Part shown: positions 34,963 to 42,600 of the stretch, in pieces
How the letters are laid out: each line of letters opens with the position of its first letter
Position numbering within the stretch: position 1 is the stretch's first letter
Source of the DNA: JAGMXM01 sp964458325
Lineage (GTDB): Bacteria > Verrucomicrobiota > Verrucomicrobiia > Limisphaerales > UBA1319
Assembly: GCA_964458325.1 (NCBI GenBank)
Contig: CAYWIM010000017.1
Location: 1-56,445 of the forward strand
DNA length: 56,445 bases
Direction: 5' to 3'
Translations under genes and position numbers: made by a program
The notes under the pieces: model-generated
The model's database searches: none
Told to the model about the DNA's origin: nothing
Seen by the model: only the letters and a program-made list of their open reading frames with translations

Positions 34963-36322
34963 TTTCGGGATGCTGGGCGTAGCCGTGGGGGCTGGCCCGC
35001 CAGGCCGCGGCGAAGAGCAGCGTGCCGATGATGCTCATGCCGACCAGCGCCAGAAAGACGGCGTCCCAACCGCTCTTGTCGACGAGCCATCCGAGCCCCC
35101 AGCCCGACAGCAGCGTGCTGGCGTAGCCGAAAATGCCGGTGAACCCGGCGGCCGTCGCGGCGGCGCGCTTGGTCGCCAGGTTGGCCACAATGATGCCGAT
35201 CAGAGCCTGGGGACCGTAAATGAAGAAACCGGCGGCGCAGAGTGCTGCGGCATTCAGGGCCGCCGAGCTGGCCGGGAGTTTCCAGAAGATGAACACGAAG
35301 ATCCCCGCCATCGCCATGTAGATCAGGCATGTCCGCGCCCCGCGGCCGCCAAACACCCGGTCGGTCACCCATCCCGCCAGCAGCATTCCGACAATCCCCG
35401 AGACCTCGAAGGCGGCGACCATCCAGCTGGCCCGGGTCAGATCCACATCCTTGGCCTCGGTCAGCAACGTGGGCCCCCAATCCAGGACGGCGTATCGGAC
35501 CACGTAGACGAAGAAATTGGCCAGCGCCAGCAGCCAGATGTAGGGATTGCGAAAGACGTTCGCCATCAGGAACGCCCGGAAATCGTCGCCGTGCTCGGGG
35601 TTTTTGGCGGCGCGCTCGGTGCCCTCGACCTCGGGCAGCCCCACCGAAGGCGGGGTGTCGGGCAACAGCATCCAGAGCAGCACCGATCCCAGCAGCGCCA
35701 GCGCCGCCGGAACGAGGAAGCAGAGCCGCCAATGAACCGTAACCAGATAGCCGCACAACACGACCACGAGGCTCGCGCCGATCGAGTGCGACGTGTTCCA
35801 AATGGATTGCTTGGTGGCAAGCTCTCGAGGCGGAAACCAATGCGTCATGAGACGCGAGACCGGCGGAAATCCCATGCCCTGCACCCAGCCGTTCAGCATC
35901 CACACCAGGCCGAGGGTGACCACCGCCGAGCCGAGGCCGAAGAAGATGTTCATCAAGGCCGATGCGGCGAGCCCGACGGCCATGAACGCCCGCGCGCTGG
36001 CCCGATCGGCCAGGAAGCCGTTCGCGAACCGGGCGACCCCATAGAGCAGGCCGTGCAGCGTCAGGAACAAGCCCAGGTCGGCCTTCTCGATGCCGAGGTC
36101 CTTGTTCAGGATCGGCATGGCCACGCTCAGGTTCTTGCGCACAAAATAGAACAGCGCGTAGCCCACCATCGCCGTCAGCAGCACCTGCCAGCGCCATCCC
36201 CGATAGGCTCGGGCAATGACCGCGGGATCGGCGCTGATGACCGGGATGGCCGGCGCCGGCGCGAAAAGCCGGCGGAAAAGCGATGGGCGCGGCGGCGCCG
36301 ACGGTCTGCTTCCAGGACGCAC
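34949..36322 (-). CDS. glpT: GlpT-like organophosphate:phosphate antiporter (MFS)
   Basis: 457 residues, about 12 transmembrane helices; imports glycerol 3-phosphate or a related phosphate ester in exchange for Pi. Seen: GYALFYFVRKNLSVAMP with Arg62 in the position of the substrate Arg45 of E. coli GlpT; QGMGFPPVSRLMTHWFP; and FVYVVRYAVLDWGPTLL with Arg276 in the position of Arg269. Both key arginines are present. UhpT/UhpC-type proteins are the alternative. The convergent neighbour is a secreted glycerophosphodiesterase that would supply G3P outside the cell. Confidence 0.85.
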   Translation of the reverse strand: MRPGSRPSAPPRPSLFRRLFAPAPAIPVISADPAVIARAYRGWRWQVLLTAMVGYALFYFVRKNLSVAMPILNKDLGIEKADLGLFLTLHGLLYGVARFANGFLADRASARAFMAVGLAASALMNIFFGLGSAVVTLGLVWMLNGWVQGMGFPPVSRLMTHWFPPRELATKQSIWNTSHSIGASLVVVLCGYLVTVHWRLCFLVPAALALLGSVLLWMLLPDTPPSVGLPEVEGTERAAKNPEHGDDFRAFLMANVFRNPYIWLLALANFFVYVVRYAVLDWGPTLLTEAKDVDLTRASWMVAAFEVSGIVGMLLAGWVTDRVFGGRGARTCLIYMAMAGIFVFIFWKLPASSAALNAAALCAAGFFIYGPQALIGIIVANLATKRAAATAAGFTGIFGYASTLLSGWGLGWLVDKSGWDAVFLALVGMSIIGTLLFAAAWRASPHGYAQHPEMSKN

Positions 36323-36663
36323 ACGCGGAGTGAACCGGAGCTGCGCGGTCAGGTCAAGCGAGCTTTGCGAATCCTCGCCCTCTCACTCGCACCTTGCGGG
36401 GGGGATCTTTGTCCGGAGTGTCCGTTGTCCTCAGGCCAGCATCTGGATGCGCGGCTTGACCGCTTCCAGGATGCTTGCCACCTTGAGATTGATCGGCGGC
36501 CGCATCGGCGCATAATGAACCCCGATGGCCATGCCCGGCGCGGTCCAGGGCGGCAAGGACCGGAACTTGGGGATCCGACTGGTGTTGAAATTCGAGAGAG
36601 TCGAGCCAGTCTGAAAGCGGACCCGCCTGCATGGGCAGGCATGGGCAGCACAGCGAGGAAACC
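36323..36663. other. Gap with a small minus-strand ORF
   Basis: 341 bp between the glpT-like gene and the proline-rich protein gene, divergent. I see one coding-like minus-strand stretch (36431-36532) and nothing else. GAGGAAACC just before 36664 is the Shine-Dalgarno of the next gene. Confidence 0.5.
36431..36532 (-). pseudogene. Short unrecognised ORF, possible gene tail
   Basis: 33 codons (MAIGVHYAPMRPP, then INLKVASILEAVKPRIQML, stop). The frame stays open upstream with protein-like residues, so this may be the tail of a lost gene. No family recognised. Confidence 0.25.
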
Positions 36664-37476
36664 ATGAGATTGAATCTGACGGCGGGATTGCTGGCGGTGG
36701 CGATGGGGTGGGCCGGAGCCAACAGCTCCGCCAGGGAGCTTCGCGACCGGTCCTACGAAACCATTTTCGAACGGAATGCGTTCGGATTGCGCCCGCCCCC
36801 GACCAATGCGCCGGCGCCCCCTCCTCAAACCCCCCAGGTCACGAACATCACCTTTACCGGCGTCACAACCGTGTTCGGGACCAAGAAAGCCTTTTTCAAG
36901 ATCCCCAAGCCGGACAAGCCGAGCGAATTTCTGTTCCCGATGCTGGGCGAAAACGATCCTCCAGAATCCGGCTTGAAAGTGATCGAGATCGACGAGAAAC
37001 GGGGGGCCGCGAAGATCAGCCATGGCGGACAGGTCATGACCGTGACATTCGAGACGCACGGGAACAAGGCCAGCCCGATGGTGGCTGCGGCCGCGACGCC
37101 GGGCGGGCCGCCACGGCCGGGCATGCCGACTGTGCCCGGCGCACAGCCTAACATGCCGCGCCCCGGAATGCCGGGCGTCCCCGCCCTTCCAATGTCGAAT
37201 CCGGCCCAACTGGCGCCCGGCGCGGTCCCCTCCCGGTCCGGAATCATCACGCCCAACACGGGACCAACCACCCCCGGGGTCAATCTGAATTTCCAGGGAA
37301 ACGTGACGACGCTGAATCCGGTGCCCAGCCGCCCGGTGCGGACCCTGCCCGCGCCGCCGCCGACGACGCTCGAGGAATCCATTGTCAACATGGAGCTGCA
37401 GCGAACGATCAATGCCAACAAGATCGCCGCTGGAGAGTTCCCGCCGCTGCCGCCCACCGAGATCTCACCGCAATGA
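36664..37476 (+). CDS. Proline-rich secreted protein of unknown function
   Basis: 270 residues from the ATG at 36664, preceded by GAGGAAACC. Signal-like N-terminus (LTAGLLAVAMGWAGANSSA). Seen: FERNAFGLRPPP, a beta-rich segment TNITFTGVTTVFGTKKAFFK and GLKVIEIDEKRGAAKISHGG, then a long Pro/Gly/Met-rich region (PGMPTVPGAQPNMPRPGMPG) and LEESIVNMELQRTINANKIAAGEFPPLPP. A GspC/PilP-like periplasmic role is possible from the first part, but not certain. Its TGA overlaps the ATG of the next gene (ATGA). Confidence 0.6.
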   Translation: MRLNLTAGLLAVAMGWAGANSSARELRDRSYETIFERNAFGLRPPPTNAPAPPPQTPQVTNITFTGVTTVFGTKKAFFKIPKPDKPSEFLFPMLGENDPPESGLKVIEIDEKRGAAKISHGGQVMTVTFETHGNKASPMVAAAATPGGPPRPGMPTVPGAQPNMPRPGMPGVPALPMSNPAQLAPGAVPSRSGIITPNTGPTTPGVNLNFQGNVTTLNPVPSRPVRTLPAPPPTTLEESIVNMELQRTINANKIAAGEFPPLPPTEISPQ

Positions 37477-39233
37477 ACAGATGCTCGCGATTCCTAACTG
37501 GACTGGCCATCCTCGCCTCCGCCATCGGCGTTCAGGCAGACCACTGGCCGTGCTTCCGCGGCCCCACCCGCCAGGGCGTTTCGACCGGAACCGGCTTCCC
37601 GGTTCATTGGTCCCCAGCCTCGAACGTCGTCTGGAAGACCGCGATACCGGGTGAGGGATGGTCCTCGCCGATCGTCCATGGGGATTCGGTATTCGTGACC
37701 GCCGCAACCGAGGAAGGGCTTTCCCTTCACCTGATCCACCTGGAGCGCTCGACCGGGGCGATTCGATGGGATCGCGAGGTGTGCCGGCAGACCAAAACCC
37801 GCATTCAGCGGCCGAACTCATACGCCACGCCGACGCCGGCGACCGATGGCGAGAGGATCTACGTCCTGTCGTTCAACGGGCGGTTGGCAGCGTTCAATTA
37901 CGAGGGCCAGATGGTCTGGCAAAACGCCGATTATCCCTATTACTCGCAGCATGGCCCCGGGGTGTCGCCGGTCCTGTATCGAGACCTGCTGATCGTGCCG
38001 TTCGACGGCAGCAGCGAGGGCCCGGACAAATCGGTAGGCTGGCAGAAGCCGTGGGATCGGGCCTTCATTCTGGGCCTGGACCGAGCCACAGGCCGCGTCC
38101 GATGGCGAGCGGAGCGCGGCAGCTCGCGCATCGCCCATGTCACTCCCAACATCATGTCCACTCCGCAAGACGACATCCTCGTCAGTGGGGCGGGAGACGT
38201 GCTGCAGGGTTTTGACCTGGGAACCGGCAGACGCTTGTGGTCCGTCTCCGGTCAGGGCGAAGGCGTGGTCCCATCCATTGTCATTGGCGACGGCCTTATC
38301 TTCCACACCACTGGCTTTGGCCAACCCAGGTTGCGCGCCGTCCGTCCCGAGGAGGATGGCCAGGCCCGGATCGTGTGGGAGCTCAACAAGAACGTCCCGA
38401 TGATCCCTAGCGCGATCTTCCGCGCTCCCTGCCTGTTTACCATCAATGAAGGGGGCGCCCTCCAATGTCTCGAGGCCCGCACCGGCAAGGAGCTCTGGTC
38501 GGAACGGTTGCCAGGCCATTATGCGGCGTCGCCCGTCCTTGCGGAGGATCGCCTTTATATCCTCTCCGAGGAAGGCGAGACCAGCGTGATCGAGGCGGGG
38601 CCGGCGTTTCGGCTCCTGGCGCGCAACCCGATCGAGGCCGCCTGCAGGGCGTCGCCGGCGCTGGCCGATGGCCGGATCTATCTCCGCACCGAACGGCATC
38701 TGTTCTGCCTGGGGCAACGCGAGGCATCCAGGAAACCCTCGGCCGACCAGGTCGGACAGGAGATCTCGCCGTGGACGCCTGGAACCCTCGAGATCCACCA
38801 GATCAGCACCGGCCGCGGCAATGCCGCGCTCATGATCTTTCCAGACGGCGCCACCATGTTGGTCGATGCGGGCGAGCTGGGCGCTAAAACCGTCCGCCAC
38901 ACTCCGGACAGGCCGGACGGATCATGCCCGGCCGGCGAATGGATCACACGCTATATCCTCCACGCGCTCCGGCACGATCCTTCCCCGGTGCTTGGCTACG
39001 GAAGCTTCGACTACTACAACGGCGCCGACATCCCGGGAGTCCCGGGCGACGGCCGTCCCGAGTGGCATGACGTCGAGACGCCCGTGGCCGCCGTGGCGGG
39101 CCCCGTCGAGGCCGCCATCCTCGATCATCACGGCTACTTGGATTCGCAGAACGCATTTCTGGTCTCGGCCTTGCGGCCGCGGGTCTGGGTGATCTCGGTA
39201 TGGGATTCGGCGCATCCGACCGGCTCGGTGTGA
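37473..39233 (+). CDS. PQQ-like propeller fused to a metallo-beta-lactamase-like remnant
   Basis: 586 residues before an in-frame TGA. Residues 1-25 are a signal peptide; about 25-425 form a PQQ/BamB-like propeller (HWPCFRGPTRQG, VWKTAIPGEGWSSPIV, ILGLDRATGRVRWRAERG, LQCLEARTGKELWSERL). From about 430, PGTLEIHQISTGRGNAALM and FPDGATMLVDAGE open a metallo-beta-lactamase-like fold, but its metal-binding HxHxDH part is missing: the sequence jumps from EWITRYILHALRHDPS to GYGSFDYYNGADIPG. So the second domain is internally deleted. The family continues in the same frame past the TGA (next entry). It is translationally coupled to the previous gene by ATGA. Confidence 0.75.
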   Translation: MNRCSRFLTGLAILASAIGVQADHWPCFRGPTRQGVSTGTGFPVHWSPASNVVWKTAIPGEGWSSPIVHGDSVFVTAATEEGLSLHLIHLERSTGAIRWDREVCRQTKTRIQRPNSYATPTPATDGERIYVLSFNGRLAAFNYEGQMVWQNADYPYYSQHGPGVSPVLYRDLLIVPFDGSSEGPDKSVGWQKPWDRAFILGLDRATGRVRWRAERGSSRIAHVTPNIMSTPQDDILVSGAGDVLQGFDLGTGRRLWSVSGQGEGVVPSIVIGDGLIFHTTGFGQPRLRAVRPEEDGQARIVWELNKNVPMIPSAIFRAPCLFTINEGGALQCLEARTGKELWSERLPGHYAASPVLAEDRLYILSEEGETSVIEAGPAFRLLARNPIEAACRASPALADGRIYLRTERHLFCLGQREASRKPSADQVGQEISPWTPGTLEIHQISTGRGNAALMIFPDGATMLVDAGELGAKTVRHTPDRPDGSCPAGEWITRYILHALRHDPSPVLGYGSFDYYNGADIPGVPGDGRPEWHDVETPVAAVAGPVEAAILDHHGYLDSQNAFLVSALRPRVWVISVWDSAHPTGSV

Positions 39234-39467
39234 AACCGGCTCCAGTCGCAGAGACTCTATCCGGGGCCGCGCGATGTCTTTGCCACCGACGCGCATGAGG
39301 CGGCGCTGACGGTGATTGGAGGGCTGAACCGGCTGGCAAGCCAGCATGGCCACATCGTGATTCGCGTCGAGCCTGGCGGCGATCGCTATCGAGTGCTCGT
39401 CGTGGATGACTCGAGCGAAAGCCATCGGATCACGAAAGCCTCCGGTCCCTTTGCCTCGAATCGGTAA
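39234..39467 (+). pseudogene. In-frame continuation after TGA of the preceding gene
   Basis: 77 codons in the same frame read NRLQSQRLYPGPRDVFATDA, EAALTVIGGLNRLASQHGHIV, IRVEPGGDRYRVLVVDDSSE and end at TAA 39465-39467. This matches the family C-terminus from memory and follows WDSAHPTGSV directly. So a nonsense mutation (TGA 39231-39233) has split the gene; readthrough is the alternative. Confidence 0.65.
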
Positions 39468-39638
39468 TCGCCCCCCCCTCGCTGAGCCATTTGGAAAGCC
39501 AGCCGGATTGAGGGGGAACCTCGTGCGCCAAGGGTCTGCGCCAAAAGGGGCGTTGCCCGGTGGCTGATTGAGCATTGATCCGAGTGGTTGCGGGCGTTTC
39601 TTCTTGCTGCTGCGGTTCGATTTGGATATGCTCACAGC

Positions 39639-42600
39639 ATGGATCCACGACGGATGAGATGGCGGCACGGGCCGGTCTGGTTCCGCAATTGGTTTTCACT
39701 GGATCGAAGAAGGAGGCGATGGGGTGATCTCTGCGGTATGGCTTTGTGCCTGCAGGCCCTTGTTGCCTGCGCCCTGGGTCCGCCCCCGGCAACCCAGAAC
39801 GCCATTTGGTGGCAAAAGGTGTGGGGCACCGTCGAGACGTCGCCGAAGATCGTCGAGGACGGCCAGTTATTGGATGTCAAGGCGGTGTTGTACAACGGCG
39901 GGGTGGGCGAACCCCAATGGATGTGCACCGAGTGGGGCTGGATCGCCTCGGGGACCTCGGAGGTCAGCATCGAGATCCCCAAAAATTTCGAAGTCATCGA
40001 ATACACGACCAGCGCGCCGGGCCAGACCAAAGTCACCGTCAGCCGGAGCGCCATCACATGGCGTGCGGTCCCGGAAAGCCCTCCCTCGCTCGGCACGATC
40101 ACGGATACGTGTTCCTGCTCGATTTCCTATTGGGGTGCGGGTGGCAACTGCAAGAGCCGCGAGGTGTATCCGGAAAATTTCTTCCCGAAAGGAACCACCT
40201 TTCATGCCATCCTTCGAGCCAGGGGAAAGGGCTGCAGCTGGCAGCTGTTGCATGCGACGTATGGCGGGAATCTGGGGGCGCTGGGCTGGAACATGGCCGC
40301 CACCGATTATTATGCAGTCAAGGGCGAGGTGGAATTATGCGAGCTGGGTATTTCCCTCGCGGCCACGTCGGCAAGCCCGGCCGAGGATGAGAAACCCGCG
40401 AAAGCGAGTCTCCGCGATGATTGGAAGTCGACGCTCACCGCCACCGTGTTCGACATCGAGACTCGCGATCCGGTGGCCGGCCAGATGGTGGTGTTCTCGA
40501 TCTTAAGCGGCAATGCGATGCTCAATCCTGCTGCGGGCATCTCCGACACGAACGGATTGGTCGAGACCGAGCTGCATTCGGCGGGATGGGCGGGCGAAGT
40601 CGAGATCAAGGCGATGATCCCCGCCGGCCGCGCCGCCACCAACTCGGTGACGTTCACGGTCACCATCCCGGAACCGATTGCGGAGGAGAGCGTCTTTGGC
40701 GAGTGGCAGGACATCCCCTATGCGTTCGAGCCCGTCCATCCCGCGATCGGGAATTACGTGTTCGGGAAAACGCTGTTCGAGCTGCACTCCCTGGTGTTGC
40801 CGGTGGCGTTTCGCGTGACGTGCAACTCGAAGGACGCGGACTATCGCGGCCCATTGGGTCCTGGCTGGTCGCATTCATACGATCTGTTTCTCCGGCGGTC
40901 GGGCGGGCGAGTGACGGTGAAATGGGGGGACGGCCACGAGGAGTATTTTGCCAGCGATGGCGGGGGCGAGTGGAGGCCGGTGGCATGCCAAACCCTGCAT
41001 CGGCTGGTGGCGGCGGCGGGAGGCGGCTGGGAGGTGATCGCGCCCCAGGGGATCCGGCATCTCTTCGACACGAACGGAAGCCTCGCCAGCATCCAGGACC
41101 GGAGCGGGAACGCGCTCCAGTTCACCCACGAGACCTCCGCGGTATCGGGCCGGCCCCGGCTGGCGCGGGTGACAGACACCGCCGGCCGGCAGGTCGCCTT
41201 CCAATATGCGACCAACGCGGATCAATTGATCGGGATTTCAACTCCCCTCCGCACAGGCGGTGACACGATCTCGTTTGCATACGACGACAACGGCGACCTG
41301 GCCGCCATCACCGATGCCCGGCGCAATACCCTGGAGTTCACCTATGACAGCAGCCATCGGATCCTGACCCATACCGATGCGCGCGGCCACATCGTGGTCC
41401 GCAACCAGTATGATGACCAAGGCCGCGTCCAATGGCAGGAGAACGCCGAGGGCGCCCGGGCGGTTCTCACATACACACCGGAAGCGGACGGCGGGATGGC
41501 GGTCACGATCGCCCCTCCGAGCGGCCACGCAGCCCAGCACCGGTACAACGCGGCCTTCAACATCACCGAGGTGATCGATGGCAACGGCGGGACCGCATCG
41601 TTTGGCTATTCATCCTCGGGATTGCGCCTGGGGCAGCAGAACAAGACCGGCCAGGTCTCGATGCAGACTCGCGATGAGCGCGGCAACCCGAACCTGATCC
41701 AAGATGCATTCGGCAATCGGATCGAGATCGATTATGGAGCTCAGAACCTGCCCGATCGAATCGTGAATCCCGAGGGAGGGGTGACCACGATCGCACGAGA
41801 CGGCCAGGGCAACTGGATCCAGCGCACCAACCCCAAGGGCTATTCGGTGGCCGCGGAACGAAATGCGCAAGGCCTCATCACCAAGCTCACCAACGAACGC
41901 GAGAGATCCTGGACCCGGACCTACAACAGCCAGAACCTGCTTGCATCTGAGACCGATCCGTACGGCCGGACGACCGCCTATGAATACGACAGCGCGGGTC
42001 GAATGATCCTGTGCCGGTGGCCGAATGGCGCCACCGAGCAAATGACCTGGGACGAACACGGCAACCTGCTCGCTCGGCAAAACGCTATCGGCCAACGAAC
42101 CGAGAACATCTACGACGCCAACGACAACCTGATCCAGCAGACGGTGAAGCCGCCAGGAAGCGTCCTGCCCGAGGAATGGGCGGTGACGACCTTCGTGTAT
42201 GATTCCCAGAACCGGCTCGAGCGGAAAGTGGACGCCGAAGGGGGCGCCACGGTTTACACCTACGACGCTGACTCGAACTTGCGGACAGTGACCGATCCCG
42301 ACGGCGGGGTGACCACGTTCGAGTATGACGCGGCCAACCGACTGGTTCGGCGGGTCGATCCGCTGGGCCGCGCAGACCGTTACGGCCGGGATGACAGCGG
42401 CAACCTGATCGCATTCACCAATCGGCTGGGAAACACCTGGCTCTACGAAAGGGATGCGAAAGGCAGGATGCGCGCCACGGTCACTCCGACAGGGGCGCGG
42501 TCCGCGGCCGATTATGATGCCCTCGATCAGCAGGTGTCTTTCACTGACGGAGAAGGCCGGACAACGGCTTTCGAGCACGATGCCATCGGGCGGCTGGCGA

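Noticed and set aside
36323..36663. Intact gene in the divergent gap
   Set aside because: Only a 33-codon minus-strand frame is protein-like; it has no Shine-Dalgarno, so at most a remnant.
39231..39233. Selenocysteine codon at the in-frame TGA
   Set aside because: No Cys or catalytic position is expected here in the family, and I saw no SECIS-like hairpin directly after the TGA.
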